Positions 7,393 through 17,782 of a DNA stretch of 64,000 nucleotides are shown piece after piece. Within the stretch, counting starts at the first letter, position 1; each line of letters starts with the position of its first letter. The stretch lies in the NCBI RefSeq assembly GCF_900115685.1, contig NZ_FOXJ01000001.1, forward strand, positions 465,546-529,545, written 5' to 3'. Under the pieces are notes generated by a model. The model saw only the letters and a list, made by a program, of their open reading frames with translations. It was not told where the DNA came from and made no database searches. The DNA is from Variovorax sp. 770b2 (GTDB lineage: Bacteria; Pseudomonadota; Gammaproteobacteria; Burkholderiales; Burkholderiaceae_C). The position numbers and the translations under genes were made by a program.

Positions 7393-8565
7393 ATGCGTGA
7401 AGCCATCCACAACCTCGAAGCCTCCAGGATCCGCGAGGTGGCCAATGCGGGCCTGGGCCGCGACGACGTGCTCGCCTTCTGGTTCGGCGAGAGCGACGAG
7501 GTCACGCCCGAGGTGATCCGCCAGGCGGCCATCGAGTCGCTGCAGCGCGGCGAGACTTTCTATGCCCACAACCTCGGCCTGCCGGAGTTGCGCGAGGCGA
7601 TCGCGCGCTACACCAGCGCGCTGCATCCGGCGGTCGACGCCTCGCGCATCGCCGTCACCTCGGGCGGCGTGAGCGCGCTGATGCTGGCGGTGCAGGCGCT
7701 GGTCGATGCGGGCGACGACGTGGTCGCGGTGACGCCGGTGTGGCCCAACCTCACGGCGCAGCCCGCGATCATGGGCGCGCATGTGCGCTCGGTGCCGCTG
7801 GTGCCGGTCGAAGGGCAGTGGACGCTCGACCTCCCAGCGCTGCGCGCCGCGGTCACGCCGAAGACGAAGCTCTTGATCGTCAACGCGCCCAACAACCCCA
7901 CCGGCTGGACGATGACGCGCGACGAGCAGCAGGCCGTGCTCGACCATTGCCGCCAGACCGGCACCTGGATCCTCGCCGACGAGGTGTACGAGCGGCTCTA
8001 TTTCGAGCCGTCGACGAACGGCTGCGCGCCGAGATTTCTCGACATCTCCAGGCCCGATGACCGGCTTGTCGTGACGCACAGTTTCTCCAAGAGTTTCCTG
8101 ATGACCGGATGGCGCCTCGGCTGGCTGGTGCTGCCGCCCGCGATGGTCGATGGCATCGGCAAGCTGATCGAGTTCAACACCTCCTGTGCCAGCGTGTTCA
8201 CGCAGCGCGCGGCCATCGCGGCGATTGAGCACACGGCACAGATCACGCCGCGCGTGGTCGCGCACCTGAAGCTGTGCCGCGACACGCTGGTGCCGCTGCT
8301 GGCAGCGGTGCCCGGTGTGCAAGTCGCGCCGGCCAAGGGCGGCATGTATGCCTTCTTCCGGCTCGAAGGTTTCGGCGATTCGCTCGACGTCGCCAAGCGG
8401 CTGGTGGTCGAGGCGGGCCTCGGGCTCGCACCCGGCAACGCCTTCGCGCCGGAGGCGCAGGGCTGGCTGCGCTGGTGCTTTGCATCGAAAGACCCGCAGC
8501 GGCTGGTGCAGGGCGTGGAGCGGCTGCGCCAGTGGCTCGCGGCACAGCCGCAGCGCAAGGGCTGA
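7393..8565 (+). CDS. Pyridoxal-phosphate aminotransferase, class I/II
   Basis: A 390-residue fold-type I PLP enzyme that moves an amino group between an amino acid and a 2-oxo acid. Visible motifs are YAHNLGLPELREAIARY near residue 57, the NAPNNPTGW motif, WILADEVYERLYF with the cofactor-binding Asp, and SFSKSFLMTGWRLGW whose Lys forms the Schiff base. The C-terminal domain has a substrate-binding Arg in GWLRWCFA. Aspartate or aromatic aminotransferase-like specificity is likely but cannot be fixed. It follows the orphan binding protein by 18 bases. Confidence 0.92.
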   Translation: MREAIHNLEASRIREVANAGLGRDDVLAFWFGESDEVTPEVIRQAAIESLQRGETFYAHNLGLPELREAIARYTSALHPAVDASRIAVTSGGVSALMLAVQALVDAGDDVVAVTPVWPNLTAQPAIMGAHVRSVPLVPVEGQWTLDLPALRAAVTPKTKLLIVNAPNNPTGWTMTRDEQQAVLDHCRQTGTWILADEVYERLYFEPSTNGCAPRFLDISRPDDRLVVTHSFSKSFLMTGWRLGWLVLPPAMVDGIGKLIEFNTSCASVFTQRAAIAAIEHTAQITPRVVAHLKLCRDTLVPLLAAVPGVQVAPAKGGMYAFFRLEGFGDSLDVAKRLVVEAGLGLAPGNAFAPEAQGWLRWCFASKDPQRLVQGVERLRQWLAAQPQRKG

Positions 8566-8644
8566 TCCGGCCTGCAATTTCGTTCAATACGCGGCGCTCG
8601 CGGCCCGCGAAGCTTGGCCTTTCTTCGAGAGCGAAAGGTCATGC

Positions 8645-9574
8645 ATGTCGGAACGAATCAAGGGAATGGCGCTGTGCGCGCTGGCGATGGTCATGGTGGG
8701 CAGCACCGTCGTCGCCAGCAAGATCATTGCGAGCGGCCTGCCGCCATTCACAGCCACCGCGCTGCGGTTTGCGATGGCGCTACCGGTGTTTCTGGTGCTG
8801 CTGCGGCTGACCCGCACGGCGTGGCCGCGGCCGGATCGGCGCGACCTGGCACTGCTCGTGTGCCAGGCCGGACTGGGCAGCGTGGGCTACACGGTCTTGC
8901 TGATCATGGGCGTGCGCTGGGCGCCGGCGGCCAGCGCGGGCGTCGTGGCGGGCACGCTGCCGGCCGTGGCGGCGCTGGTGGCCGTGCTGGCTTTGCGCGA
9001 GCGGCCGGGGCGTTATCTGATCGGCAGCATCGTGCTGGCAACGGCAGGGGTGCTGGCGATCAGTTGGCCGGGGGAGGGCTCCGCAGGGGACTCAAAATCC
9101 CCCGCCGCCATGGCCGGCAACCTGCTGGTGCTGGGCGCGGTCGTCTGCGAGGCGATGTTCATCCTGCTCAACAAGCGCCTGCGGGTGCCGGTGCGGCCTC
9201 TGGCGCTGTCGACGCTGATGACGGCATTCGGGTTGCTGCTGTCGCTGGTTCCCGCGCTGTTCGAGCGCGCCTGGGAACACCCGTTGCCGAACGACGCCCT
9301 GATTGGCGTCGCCTACTACGCGCTGGTGCCGACGGTGCTGGGTTTCGTCCTCTGGTTTGCCGGATCGGCCCGGTTGAAGGGGGCGGAGGCGGCGCTTTTC
9401 ACGGCGCTCCTGCCGGTTTCGGCGCTGATACTGGCGGCGCTCTGGTTGGGCGAAAGTATCAGCCTGGCGCAGATCGGCGGTGCGGTCTGCGTGCTGGGTG
9501 CCGTAGGGCTTGCTTCGCTCGATGGAAGGGGTGGGAAGCGCCCGGAAAGCCCCCTCAGGCCCGCCGAGCTATAA
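8645..9574 (+). CDS. EamA/DMT-superfamily transporter
   Basis: An inner-membrane exporter-type protein of 309 residues with about ten predicted membrane segments in two EamA repeats, for example ALCALAMVMVGSTVVASKII at the N-terminus and LIGVAYYALVPTVLGFVLW in the second half. Such proteins usually export metabolites or amino acids; the substrate cannot be read. The ATG at 8645 starts MSERIKGMALC right before the first membrane segment. The last codons contain a TATAAT that may serve as the rpsO promoter. Confidence 0.88.
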   Translation: MSERIKGMALCALAMVMVGSTVVASKIIASGLPPFTATALRFAMALPVFLVLLRLTRTAWPRPDRRDLALLVCQAGLGSVGYTVLLIMGVRWAPAASAGVVAGTLPAVAALVAVLALRERPGRYLIGSIVLATAGVLAISWPGEGSAGDSKSPAAMAGNLLVLGAVVCEAMFILLNKRLRVPVRPLALSTLMTAFGLLLSLVPALFERAWEHPLPNDALIGVAYYALVPTVLGFVLWFAGSARLKGAEAALFTALLPVSALILAALWLGESISLAQIGGAVCVLGAVGLASLDGRGGKRPESPLRPAEL

Positions 9575-9630
9575 TCCCGAGGCTTTGCATGCCGCAAGGC
9601 GCACGGTGAGGGCAGTTCCAGCGCTCACCG
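9570..9630 (+). promoter_or_regulatory. Possible rpsO promoter -10 and leader hairpin
   Basis: TATAAT at 9570-9575 overlaps the stop of the exporter gene and is striking in GC-rich DNA; no clear -35 is seen. The leader has a hairpin, CGGTGAG (9604-9610) with CTCACCG (9624-9630), a possible site for S15 autoregulation known for rpsO mRNAs. Both points are inference from position and motif. Confidence 0.4.
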
Positions 9631-9663
9631 CAAGTCAAACATCCCGGAACAAGGAAATTCAAC

Positions 9664-9930
9664 ATGATCGCAGCCTCCATCAAGGCCGAAGTCGTCAAAG
9701 ACAACGCCCGCGCCGCCAACGACACTGGTAGCCCAGAAGTGCAAGTCGCACTGCTGACCGCCCGTATCAACGAGCTCACCCCCCACTTCAAGACGCATGC
9801 CAAGGACCACCACGGTCGTCGCGGCCTGCTGCGCATGGTGAGCCGCCGCCGCAAGCTCCTGGACTACCTCAAGTCCAAGGACGCTGAACGTTACACCGCG
9901 CTGATCGCCAAGCTGGGTCTGCGCAAGTAA
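9664..9930 (+). CDS. rpsO: 30S ribosomal protein S15
   Basis: An 88-residue primary 16S rRNA-binding protein of the small subunit, full family length. Conserved segments are [40 protein letters not shown], and [26 protein letters not shown] stands eight bases before the ATG. A strong terminator follows, and then pnp, the usual rpsO-pnp order. Confidence 0.99.
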   Translation: MIAASIKAEVVKDNARAANDTGSPEVQVALLTARINELTPHFKTHAKDHHGRRGLLRMVSRRRKLLDYLKSKDAERYTALIAKLGLRK

Positions 9931-9943
9931 ACCGAATCGCATG

Positions 9944-9983
9944 AAAAAACGCCTGGGTTAGTCCGCTAGCTCAGGCGTTTTTT
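9944..9983. terminator. Strong intrinsic terminator after rpsO
   Basis: AAAAAACGCCTG (9944-9955) and CAGGCGTTTTTT (9972-9983) form a perfect 12-base inverted repeat with a U tract on either strand. It separates rpsO from pnp and probably permits only partial readthrough. Confidence 0.9.
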
Positions 9984-10029
9984 ACTTCGCGATCCACTTT
10001 CGGAGTGCCAAAACAGAGCGAAGCTGTGT

Positions 10030-10066
10030 CATTCCAATGAAGTTCGCCCCGAGCTTCGCTGGAATG
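10030..10066 (+). promoter_or_regulatory. Long hairpin in the pnp leader
   Basis: CATTCCA (10030-10036) pairs with TGGAATG (10060-10066), and inside it GAAGTTCG pairs with CGAGCTTC across a CCC loop with one G-U pair and a small internal loop. In E. coli the pnp leader carries an RNase III-cleaved hairpin used by PNPase to repress itself; this structure sits in the matching place, about 70 bases before the ATG. The function is inferred. Confidence 0.6.
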
Positions 10067-10136
10067 GCATCGTGTTCTGAGACAGCCTCCGCCCCTTGCG
10101 AACCCTGTGTGGTTCGCTACTAAAACAGGAGCAAAC

Positions 10137-12464
10137 ATGAGCCTCTTCAACAAAGTCACCAAGTCCTTCCAATGGGGCGACAAGACTGTCGTCATGGAAA
10201 CGGGCGAAGTCGCCCGCCAGGCCAATGGCGCCGTGCTGGTCGACATCGACGGCACCGTGATCCTGGCGACCGTGGTCGCCTCCAAGTCGGCCAAGCCGGG
10301 ACAAGATTTCTTCCCGCTGACCGTCGACTACATCGAGAAGACCTACGCCGCGGGCAAGATCCCCGGCAGCTTCTTCAAGCGCGAAGCCAAGCCCAGCGAA
10401 CACGAAACGCTGACCAGCCGCCTGATCGACCGTCCGATCCGCCCGCTGTTCCCCGAAGGCTTCCTGAACGAAGTGCACGTGGTCATCCACACCGTGTCGC
10501 TCAACCCTGAAGTCGACGCCGACATCGCCGCCATGATCGGCGTGAGCGCCGCTCTGTCGATCTCCGGCATCCCGTTCAGCGGCCCCATCGGTGCTGCCCG
10601 CGTGGGCTACATCAACGGCCAGTACGTGCTGAATCCGGGCCAGACGGCCCGCAAGGATTCGCAGATGGACCTCGTCGTCGCCGGCACGCAAGCTGCCGTG
10701 CTGATGGTCGAGTCCGAAGCCCAGCAACTGAGCGAAGAAATCATGCTCGGCGGCGTGGTGTTCGGCCACGAGCAGGCCGGCATCGCGATCAATGCGATCC
10801 ATGACCTCGTGCGCGACGCCGGCAAGCCGGTGTGGGACTGGCAGGCACCAGCCGAAGACGAAGCCTTCGTCGCCAAGGTCAAGGGCCTGGCCGAAGAAAA
10901 GCTGCGCGCCGTCTATCAAATTCGCAGCAAGCAAGCCCGCACGCAAGCCCTGCGCGAAGCCAATGCCAGCGTGATGGCCTCGCTCAAGGAAAGCGGCGAG
11001 CCCTTCGACGCAGGCAAGGTCAACGACCTGCTGTTCTCGATCGAATCGAAGATCGTGCGCAGCCAGATCCTGTCGGGCGAGCCCCGCATCGACGGCCGCG
11101 ACACGCGCACCGTGCGCCCCATCGAGATCCGCAATTCCGTGCTGCCGCGCACCCACGGTTCGGCCCTGTTCACGCGCGGTGAAACCCAAGCGCTGGTCAT
11201 CACCACGCTGGGCACCGAACGCGACGCGCAGCGCATCGACGCGCTGGCCGGCGAGTACGAAGACCGCTTCCTGTTCCACTACAACATGCCTCCCTTCGCC
11301 ACCGGCGAAGTGGGCCGCATGGGCTCGACCAAGCGCCGCGAAATCGGCCATGGCCGCCTGGCAAAGCGCGCGCTCGTCGCCGTGCTGCCGACCAAGGAAG
11401 AATTCCCGTACACCGTTCGCGTGGTGTCGGAAATCACCGAGTCGAACGGCTCTTCGTCGATGGCTTCGGTCTGCGGCGGCTGCCTCTCGATGATGGATGC
11501 GGGCGTGCCGATGAAGGCGCACGTGGCCGGCATCGCCATGGGCCTGATCAAGGAAGACAACCGCTTCGCCGTGCTGACCGACATCCTGGGCGATGAAGAT
11601 CACCTGGGCGACATGGACTTCAAGGTTGCGGGCACCACCAACGGCATCACCGCGCTGCAGATGGACATCAAGATCCAGGGCATCACCAAGGAAATCATGC
11701 AGGTCGCACTGGCGCAGGCCAAGGAAGCGCGCATGCACATCCTGGGCAAGATGCAGGAAGCCATGGGCGAGGCCAAGGCCGAAGTCTCCAGCTTCGCTCC
11801 GCGCCTGACCACGCTGAAGATCAACCCCGAGAAGATCCGCGACGTGATCGGCAAGGGCGGCTCGGTCATCCGTGGCCTGCAGGAAGAAACCGGTACGACG
11901 ATCAACATCGACGAAGACGGCACGATCACCATCGCTTCGACCGATCCTGAAAAGGCCGAGTTCGCCAAGCGCCGCATCGAGCAGATCACGGCCGAAGTCG
12001 AAATCGGCAAGGTCTACGAAGGCCCGGTCACCAAGATCCTGGACTTCGGCGCGCTCATCAACCTGCTGCCCGGCAAGGACGGCCTGCTGCACATCAGCCA
12101 GATCGCGCACGAACGCGTCGAGAAGGTGACCGACTATCTGAGCGAAGGCCAGATCGTGAAGGTCAAGGTTCTGGAAACCGATGAAAAGGGCCGCGTCAAG
12201 CTGTCCATGAAGGCCCTGACCGAGCGCCCGGCCGGCATGGAATACAGCGAGCGCCCGCCGCGTGAAGACCGTGGCGATCGCGGCGACCGTGGCGGCGAGC
12301 GCCGTGAGCGTTCGGACCGTGGCGATCGCGGCGGCGACCGTGGTGGTGACCGTGGCGAGCGCGCACCGCGCTTCAACGACCAGCAGCAGCAACCGCGCAA
12401 CGAGCAGCAACAGGCTCCGGCCGGCGAGCAGCAGCCGCAAGCACCGCGCGAGCCTCAGGAGTAA
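10137..12464 (+). CDS. pnp: Polyribonucleotide nucleotidyltransferase (PNPase)
   Basis: A phosphorolytic 3'-5' exoribonuclease and degradosome partner, 775 residues. Two RNase PH domains (about 1-220 and 315-550) flank an alpha-helical domain; [20 protein letters not shown] and the second-core [16 protein letters not shown] are family hallmarks. A KH domain has [18 protein letters not shown] near residue 575, then an S1 domain with [19 protein letters not shown]. From about residue 700 a low-complexity tail of GDR/RGD repeats ends in a Gln-rich stretch, longer than in E. coli. The ATG at 10137 has AGGAG eight bases upstream and begins [14 protein letters not shown]; an in-frame ATG ten codons earlier has no support. 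A perfect-stem terminator follows. Confidence 0.98.
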   Translation: MSLFNKVTKSFQWGDKTVVMETGEVARQANGAVLVDIDGTVILATVVASKSAKPGQDFFPLTVDYIEKTYAAGKIPGSFFKREAKPSEHETLTSRLIDRPIRPLFPEGFLNEVHVVIHTVSLNPEVDADIAAMIGVSAALSISGIPFSGPIGAARVGYINGQYVLNPGQTARKDSQMDLVVAGTQAAVLMVESEAQQLSEEIMLGGVVFGHEQAGIAINAIHDLVRDAGKPVWDWQAPAEDEAFVAKVKGLAEEKLRAVYQIRSKQARTQALREANASVMASLKESGEPFDAGKVNDLLFSIESKIVRSQILSGEPRIDGRDTRTVRPIEIRNSVLPRTHGSALFTRGETQALVITTLGTERDAQRIDALAGEYEDRFLFHYNMPPFATGEVGRMGSTKRREIGHGRLAKRALVAVLPTKEEFPYTVRVVSEITESNGSSSMASVCGGCLSMMDAGVPMKAHVAGIAMGLIKEDNRFAVLTDILGDEDHLGDMDFKVAGTTNGITALQMDIKIQGITKEIMQVALAQAKEARMHILGKMQEAMGEAKAEVSSFAPRLTTLKINPEKIRDVIGKGGSVIRGLQEETGTTINIDEDGTITIASTDPEKAEFAKRRIEQITAEVEIGKVYEGPVTKILDFGALINLLPGKDGLLHISQIAHERVEKVTDYLSEGQIVKVKVLETDEKGRVKLSMKALTERPAGMEYSERPPREDRGDRGDRGGERRERSDRGDRGGDRGGDRGERAPRFNDQQQQPRNEQQQAPAGEQQPQAPREPQE

Positions 12465-12471
12465 GAAGGGC

Positions 12472-12505
12472 GCAACGGCAGTTCTTGCTGCCGTTGCTAT
12501 CTTTT
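12472..12505 (+). terminator. Intrinsic terminator after pnp
   Basis: GCAACGGCAG (12472-12481) and CTGCCGTTGC (12488-12497) form a perfect ten-base stem with a six-base loop, followed by TATCTTTT. It starts eight bases past the pnp stop. Confidence 0.88.
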
Positions 12506-12552
12506 GAACAGCTAGCTGCGCCCCACCTGCGGGCGTTGGAGGCCGAAAGACC

Positions 12553-13551
12553 ATGAAAGCCATTGAAATCACTTCGTACGGCGCCCCTGAGGTGCTGCGC
12601 GTGGCCGATCGTCCCGATCCGGTGGCGGGCGTGGGCGAGTTGCTGATCCGCGTTGCGGCCAGCGGGGTCAACCGCCCCGACGTGCTGCAGCGCATGGGGC
12701 ACTATCCGGTGCCGCCGGGCGCTTCGGACTTGCCGGGCCTCGAAGTGGCCGGCGAGATCGTGTCGGGCGACGCCGCGGCGCTGGCCGAGGCGGGCTTCAA
12801 GATCGGCGACCACGTCTGCGCATTGATTGCCGGTGGCGGCTATGCCGAGCTGTGCGTGGCGCCCGTGGCGCAATGCCTGCCGGTGCCCAAGGGCTGGAGC
12901 GATGTCGATGCGGCTTCGCTGCCCGAGACCTTCTTCACCGTCTGGAGCAATGTGTTCGAGCGCGGCCGCCTGCAAAAGGGCGAGACGCTCCTGATCCAGG
13001 GCGGCTCGAGCGGCATCGGCGTCACGGCGATCCAGATCGCCAAGGCGCTCGGTGCGACCGTGATCGTCACGGCCGGCAGCGACGACAAGTGCGAAGCCTG
13101 CAAGAAGCTGGGGGCCGATCACGCCATCAACTACCGCACGAGCGACTTCGTCGAAGAGGCGAAGAAGCTCACCGGCGGCAAGGGCGTGGACGTGATCCTC
13201 GACATGGTGGCGGGCGAGTACGTGGCGCGCGAGATCGAGTGCCTGGCCGAAGACGGCCGGCTCGTGATCATTGCGGTGCAGGGCGGCGTGAAGGCCCAGA
13301 TCAATGCCGGCCTCGTGCTGCGCAGGCGCCTCACGATCACCGGCTCCACGCTGCGGCCTCGGCCGGTGGCGTTCAAGGGCGCCATTGCCAAGGCACTGCG
13401 CGAAAAGGTGTGGCCGCTGCTCGAAAGCGGCGCGATCAAGCCTGTGATTCACAGCACTTTTGCGGTGGCGGGTGAACCCAGTGGCGCAGCCCAGGCTCAC
13501 ACGCTGATGGAATCGAACCAGCACATCGGCAAGATCGTGCTGACATGGTGA
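12553..13551 (+). CDS. NAD(P)H quinone oxidoreductase, MDR superfamily
   Basis: A 332-residue zinc-independent medium-chain dehydrogenase/reductase of the quinone oxidoreductase (PIG3/QorB-like) type. The N-terminal GroES-like domain has [20 protein letters not shown], a family signature, and [11 protein letters not shown]; the cofactor domain has the NADPH motif [20 protein letters not shown] near residue 150. It reduces quinones or enones using NADPH by family analogy; the true substrate is unknown. Its stop overlaps a possible ATG of tpiA, so the two are likely cotranscribed. Confidence 0.9.
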   Translation: MKAIEITSYGAPEVLRVADRPDPVAGVGELLIRVAASGVNRPDVLQRMGHYPVPPGASDLPGLEVAGEIVSGDAAALAEAGFKIGDHVCALIAGGGYAELCVAPVAQCLPVPKGWSDVDAASLPETFFTVWSNVFERGRLQKGETLLIQGGSSGIGVTAIQIAKALGATVIVTAGSDDKCEACKKLGADHAINYRTSDFVEEAKKLTGGKGVDVILDMVAGEYVAREIECLAEDGRLVIIAVQGGVKAQINAGLVLRRRLTITGSTLRPRPVAFKGAIAKALREKVWPLLESGAIKPVIHSTFAVAGEPSGAAQAHTLMESNQHIGKIVLTW

Positions 13552-13565
13552 CAACGAACAACGCG

Positions 13566-14330
13566 ATGACAACCAAGAAGAAACTGATCGCCGGCAACTG
13601 GAAGATGAACGGCGGCCTGGCCGCCAACGAGGCGCTGGTGAAGGCGTTGCAGCAAGGCCTGGCGGCAAGCCCGGCCGCCTGCGATGTCGCGCTCTGCGCG
13701 CCTGCGCCGTACTTCGCGCAGCTGCAATCGCTGCTGGCGGGTTCGCCGTCGCTGGCACTCGGTGCGCAGGACATTTCGGCGCATCCCCAAGGCGCCTTCA
13801 CCGGCGAGCAGTCGGCGGCGATGCTGAAGGATTTCGGCGTGCGCTATGCCATCGTCGGGCATTCCGAGCGTCGGCAATATCACGGCGAGACCGATGAGGT
13901 CGTGGCTGCGAAGGCGGCTGCTGCATTGGCGAACGGCATCACGCCGATCGTCTGTGTCGGCGAGACGCTGGCCGAGCGCGAAGCAGGGCAGACCGAAGAG
14001 GTCGTCAAGCGCCAGCTGGCCGCAGTAATCCACGTGAACGGCCACTGCATCAGCGAAATCGTCGTCGCCTACGAGCCCGTCTGGGCCATCGGCACGGGCA
14101 AGACGGCGTCGCCGGAGCAGGCGCAGGCAGTGCATGCCGTGCTGCGTGCGCAACTGCATCACGCGGCGAGCGAGCACGCGGCCGGCATCTGCATTCTTTA
14201 TGGCGGCAGCATGAACGCGGCCAATGCCGCCGAACTGCTGGCGCAGGCCGACATCGACGGCGGCCTCATCGGCGGCGCGTCGCTCAAGGCCCCCGACTTT
14301 CTGCAGATCATTTCTGCCGCTGCGCGCTGA
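13566..14330 (+). CDS. tpiA: Triosephosphate isomerase
   Basis: Interconverts dihydroxyacetone phosphate and glyceraldehyde 3-phosphate in glycolysis and gluconeogenesis. The 254-residue length matches the family. [11 protein letters not shown] near the start holds the catalytic Asn and Lys; [15 protein letters not shown] has the catalytic His; [20 protein letters not shown] has the catalytic Glu and loop 6; [15 protein letters not shown] binds phosphate. The ATG at 13566 gives the usual short N-terminus; an ATG at 13545 overlapping the previous stop is possible, and neither has a clear Shine-Dalgarno. Followed by secG, as in many betaproteobacteria. Confidence 0.97.
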   Translation: MTTKKKLIAGNWKMNGGLAANEALVKALQQGLAASPAACDVALCAPAPYFAQLQSLLAGSPSLALGAQDISAHPQGAFTGEQSAAMLKDFGVRYAIVGHSERRQYHGETDEVVAAKAAAALANGITPIVCVGETLAEREAGQTEEVVKRQLAAVIHVNGHCISEIVVAYEPVWAIGTGKTASPEQAQAVHAVLRAQLHHAASEHAAGICILYGGSMNAANAAELLAQADIDGGLIGGASLKAPDFLQIISAAAR

Positions 14331-14367
14331 ACGCGCAACGGCTGTTATCAATTAGGAGTAAGAACGA

Positions 14368-14769
14368 ATGAACGTGGTCCTCAACCTTCTGGTCGGCGTG
14401 CAAATGCTGGCGGCCCTGGCGATGATCGGCCTGATCCTGATCCAGCACGGCAAGGGCGCCGACATGGGCGCCGCTTTCGGCAGCGGCAGTGCCGGCAGCC
14501 TGTTCGGTGCCAGCGGCAGCGCGAACTTCCTCTCGCGCACCACGGCCGTGCTGGCTGCGGTGTTCTTCGCATGCACGCTGCTGCTCGCGTACTTCAGCCA
14601 TGCGCGTCCTGCGGGCGGCGGCAGTCTTCTCGAGCGTGCGGCCGTGGGTGCACCGGCAGCACCGGCATCTGGTGCAGCAGGCGAAATCCCTGGTGCGGGC
14701 GCTCCGAGTGCACCGGCTTCGGCACCTGCCGCACCCGTTTCGGGCGCCGGTCAGATTCCGAACAAGTAA
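14368..14769 (+). CDS. secG: Preprotein translocase subunit SecG
   Basis: A small inner-membrane subunit of the SecYEG channel, 133 residues. Two membrane segments (LLVGVQMLAALAMIGLILIQ and AVLAAVFFACTLLLAYFS) flank the conserved HGKGADMGAAFGSGSAGSLF loop. The Ala/Pro-rich tail after residue 85 is typical of betaproteobacterial SecG. TAGGAG precedes the ATG. Confidence 0.97.
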   Translation: MNVVLNLLVGVQMLAALAMIGLILIQHGKGADMGAAFGSGSAGSLFGASGSANFLSRTTAVLAAVFFACTLLLAYFSHARPAGGGSLLERAAVGAPAAPASGAAGEIPGAGAPSAPASAPAAPVSGAGQIPNK

Positions 14770-14888
14770 TCCAGTCGTTTTCATGCAGTCGCCAGCGAGA
14801 AACGGCTGTATTTCAGGGTAAACTCTAAAGCTGTTCAGAAAGCCAAATGCCTTAACCGGTACCTCATGCCATCTGAACAGCAAAAACC

Positions 14889-14973
14889 GCGGTCGTGGTG
14901 AAATTGGTAGACACGCTATCTTGAGGGGGTAGTGGCGAAAGCTGTGCGAGTTCGAGTCTCGCCGACCGCACCA
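14889..14973 (+). tRNA. tRNA-Leu (anticodon GAG)
   Basis: Acceptor arms GCGGTCG and CGACCGC pair fully, discriminator A and an encoded CCA follow. The anticodon stem CTATC/GGTAG encloses loop TTGAGGG with anticodon GAG. The T arm has GTTCGAGTC. A long variable arm makes this an 85-base class II tRNA, as expected for Leu. It lies between secG and the nuo operon, a conserved arrangement. Confidence 0.97.
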
Positions 14974-15040
14974 AATCTCATCGGCAGAAAGCCTCATCCA
15001 GGGGTTCTTCTTGCCGGTGGCAAGCGGTGAAAAATTCTCG

Positions 15041-15400
15041 ATGAACCTCGATTCCTACCTTCCCGTCCTTTTGTTCATTTTGGTCGGAGTCGGCGTAGGC
15101 GTCGCCCCCCAAGTCATCGGATACATCCTCGGCCCCAACCGGCCTGACGCTGCGAAGAACGCTCCCTATGAGTGCGGCTTCGAAGCCTTCGAGGATGCGC
15201 GCATGAAGTTCGACGTGCGCTATTACCTCGTTGCCATTCTCTTCATCCTGTTCGATCTCGAAATTGCCTTTCTCTTTCCGTGGGCCATTGCGCTCAAGGA
15301 GATCGGTGCTGTCGGCTTCTGGGCCATGATGATCTTTCTCGCCATCCTCGTCGTGGGCTTCGCCTACGAGTGGAAAAAAGGCGCGCTCGACTGGGAATGA
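15041..15400 (+). CDS. nuoA: NADH-quinone oxidoreductase subunit A
   Basis: A membrane-arm subunit of respiratory complex I near the quinone site, 119 residues with three membrane segments. [26 protein letters not shown] signature: [20 protein letters not shown] is visible near residue 45, with [11 protein letters not shown] after it. The ATG at 15041 begins [10 protein letters not shown]; a TTG ten codons upstream is less likely. First gene of the 14-gene nuo operon, 67 bases after the tRNA. Confidence 0.98.
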   Translation: MNLDSYLPVLLFILVGVGVGVAPQVIGYILGPNRPDAAKNAPYECGFEAFEDARMKFDVRYYLVAILFILFDLEIAFLFPWAIALKEIGAVGFWAMMIFLAILVVGFAYEWKKGALDWE

Positions 15401-15412
15401 CAAGGAATCACG

Positions 15413-15892
15413 ATGGCCATTGAAGGCGTTCTCAAAGAAGGTTTCGTCACCACCACCTATGACTCGGTGGTGAATTGGGCGAAGACCGGATCTCTCTGGC
15501 CGATGACGTTCGGCCTCGCATGCTGCGCGGTCGAAATGATGCACGCGGGCGCTGCCCGCTACGACATCGACCGTTTCGGCATGCTGTTCCGTCCGAGCCC
15601 GCGCCAGTCCGATCTGATGATCGTGGCCGGCACGCTGTGCAACAAGATGGCGCCGGCACTGCGCAAGGTTTATGACCAGATGCCCGAGCCGCGCTGGGTG
15701 CTCTCGATGGGCTCGTGCGCGAATGGCGGTGGCTACTACCACTACAGCTATTCAGTCGTGCGCGGCTGCGACCGCATCGTGCCCGTCGACGTCTACGTGC
15801 CCGGTTGCCCGCCCACCGCCGAAGCTTTGCTTTACGGCGTGATCCAGCTGCAGCAGAAGATTCGCCGCACCAACACCATTGCCCGCGCCTGA
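15413..15892 (+). CDS. nuoB: NADH-quinone oxidoreductase subunit B
   Basis: A peripheral-arm subunit carrying the N2 [4Fe-4S] cluster that donates electrons to quinone, 159 residues. Ligands are seen in [15 protein letters not shown], in GSCANGG, and in [16 protein letters not shown]. It starts 12 bases after nuoA. Confidence 0.98.
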   Translation: MAIEGVLKEGFVTTTYDSVVNWAKTGSLWPMTFGLACCAVEMMHAGAARYDIDRFGMLFRPSPRQSDLMIVAGTLCNKMAPALRKVYDQMPEPRWVLSMGSCANGGGYYHYSYSVVRGCDRIVPVDVYVPGCPPTAEALLYGVIQLQQKIRRTNTIARA

Positions 15893-15905
15893 GAGATTGC
15901 CGACG

Positions 15906-16517
15906 ATGACTGACTTTGCAATTTCGCCGGAGGTGCTGCGCGCCACCATCACCGAGGCGCTGGGCGCCAAGGCCAAGAGCGTGACGCTTGCGCTGGGCGA
16001 GGTGACTGTCGTGGTGAGTGCGGCCGACTACATCGAAGCCGCCACGTTGCTGCGCGATGCGCCCGGTTGCCGCTTCGAGCAATTGCTCGACCTCTGCGGC
16101 ATGGACTATTCCGACTACCGCGAAGGCGAGTGGCAAGGCGAGCGCTTCTGCGTCGTCTCGCACCTGCTGTCGGTCACGCTCAACCAACGCGTGCGCCTCA
16201 AGGTGTTTGCGACCAGCGAAGACCTGCCCGTGGTCGACTCGCTCCAGCCCGTCTGGAGCGCCGCCACCTGGTTCGAGCGCGAAGCGTTCGACCTCTACGG
16301 CATCGTGTTCGACGGCCACGACGACCTGCGCCGCATCCTGACCGACTACGGCTTCATCGGCCACCCGTTTCGCAAGGACTTCCCGGTGTCGGGTCACGTC
16401 GAAATGCGCTACGACGAAGAACAGAAGCGCGTCGTGTACCAGCCGGTATCGATCGAGCCGCGAGAAATCACGCCGCGCGTGATCCGCGAAGACAACTACG
16501 GCGGCGGTTTGCACTGA
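15906..16517 (+). CDS. nuoC: NADH-quinone oxidoreductase subunit C
   Basis: A 203-residue hydrophilic subunit of the quinone module (30-kDa family). The conserved C-terminal segment [20 protein letters not shown] and [18 protein letters not shown] is present. The ATG at 15906 starts [11 protein letters not shown], 13 bases past the nuoB stop. It is separate from nuoD, unlike the nuoCD fusion of enterics. Confidence 0.97.
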   Translation: MTDFAISPEVLRATITEALGAKAKSVTLALGEVTVVVSAADYIEAATLLRDAPGCRFEQLLDLCGMDYSDYREGEWQGERFCVVSHLLSVTLNQRVRLKVFATSEDLPVVDSLQPVWSAATWFEREAFDLYGIVFDGHDDLRRILTDYGFIGHPFRKDFPVSGHVEMRYDEEQKRVVYQPVSIEPREITPRVIREDNYGGGLH

Positions 16518-16518
16518 T

Positions 16519-17772
16519 ATGGCCGAAATCAAGAACTACACCCTCAACTTCGGCCCCCAGCATCCGGCGGCGCACGGCGTGCTGCGCCTGGTGCTCGAGC
16601 TGGACGGCGAAGTGATCCAGCGCGCCGACCCGCACATCGGTCTCCTGCACCGCGCAACCGAGAAGCTCGCCGAATCGCGTACCTTCATCCAGTCGCTGCC
16701 CTACATGGACCGCCTCGACTACGTGTCGATGATGTCCAACGAGCATGCCTACTGCCTGGCCATCGAGCGGATGATGGGCCTGGACGTGCCGATCCGCGCG
16801 CAGTACATCCGCGTGATGTTCGCCGAGATCACCCGCCTGCTGAACCACCTCTTGTGGCTCGGCGCGCACGGCCTGGATTGTGGCGCGATGAACATGCTCA
16901 TCTACTGCTTCCGCGAGCGCGAAGACCTGTTCGACATGTACGAAGCCGTCTCCGGCGCGCGCATGCACGCGGCGTATTTCCGTCCGGGCGGCGTCTACCG
17001 CGACCTGCCGGATGCGATGCCGCAGTACAAGGTCAGCAAGATCAAGAACGCGAAGGCCATCGAGCGCCTGAACGAAAACCGCCAGGGTTCGCTGCTCGAC
17101 TTCGTCGACGACTTCTGCAAGCGCTTCCCGAAGATGGTCGACGAGTACGAGACGCTGCTCACCGACAACCGCATCTGGAAGCAGCGCACCGTGGGCATCG
17201 GCGTCGTGACGCCGGAGCGCGCGCTGAACCTGGGTTTCACCGGCCCCATGCTGCGCGGCTCGGGCATCGAATGGGACCTGCGCAAGAAGCAGCCCTACGA
17301 CGTCTACGACCAGATGCAGTTCGACGTGCCCGTGGGCAAGACCGGCGACTGCTACGACCGCTACCTCGTGCGCGTCGAAGAGATGCGCCAGGCCAACAAG
17401 ATCATCCAGCAATGCTCGGCATGGCTGCGTGTGAATCCCGGCCCGGTGATCACCGACAACCACAAGGTCGCCGCCCCCGCGCGCGAATCGATGAAGGCGA
17501 ACATGGAGGAACTGATCCACCATTTCAAGCTCTTCACCGAAGGCTTCCACGTGCCCGAAGGCGAGGCCTATGCCGCCGTCGAGCATCCGAAGGGCGAGTT
17601 CGGCATCTATCTCGTGAGCGACGGCGCCAACAAGCCCTACCGCCTGAAGATCCGCGCACCCGGCTTCCCGCACCTCGCCGCCCTCGACGAAATGTCGCGC
17701 GGTCACATGATCGCCGACGCTGTCGCGGTGATCGGCACGATGGACATCGTGTTCGGCGAAATCGACAGGTGA
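16519..17772 (+). CDS. nuoD: NADH-quinone oxidoreductase subunit D
   Basis: A 417-residue 49-kDa-type subunit that shapes the quinone pocket. [20 protein letters not shown] and [20 protein letters not shown] are the family hallmarks, with a C-terminal DIVFGEIDR end. It starts one base after the nuoC stop. Confidence 0.98.
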   Translation: MAEIKNYTLNFGPQHPAAHGVLRLVLELDGEVIQRADPHIGLLHRATEKLAESRTFIQSLPYMDRLDYVSMMSNEHAYCLAIERMMGLDVPIRAQYIRVMFAEITRLLNHLLWLGAHGLDCGAMNMLIYCFREREDLFDMYEAVSGARMHAAYFRPGGVYRDLPDAMPQYKVSKIKNAKAIERLNENRQGSLLDFVDDFCKRFPKMVDEYETLLTDNRIWKQRTVGIGVVTPERALNLGFTGPMLRGSGIEWDLRKKQPYDVYDQMQFDVPVGKTGDCYDRYLVRVEEMRQANKIIQQCSAWLRVNPGPVITDNHKVAAPARESMKANMEELIHHFKLFTEGFHVPEGEAYAAVEHPKGEFGIYLVSDGANKPYRLKIRAPGFPHLAALDEMSRGHMIADAVAVIGTMDIVFGEIDR

Positions 17773-17782
17773 GAAAGAGCGA

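Noticed and set aside
6139..8577. An 812-codon open frame on the minus strand opposite the binding protein and aminotransferase genes
   Set aside because: It runs antisense to two clearly conserved genes; the translation is His/Arg/Leu-rich and resembles no family. Long antisense frames are common in GC-rich DNA.
10029..12695. An 888-codon open frame antisense to pnp
   Set aside because: Opposite strand is a textbook pnp gene; the antisense product is low-complexity with no recognisable domain.
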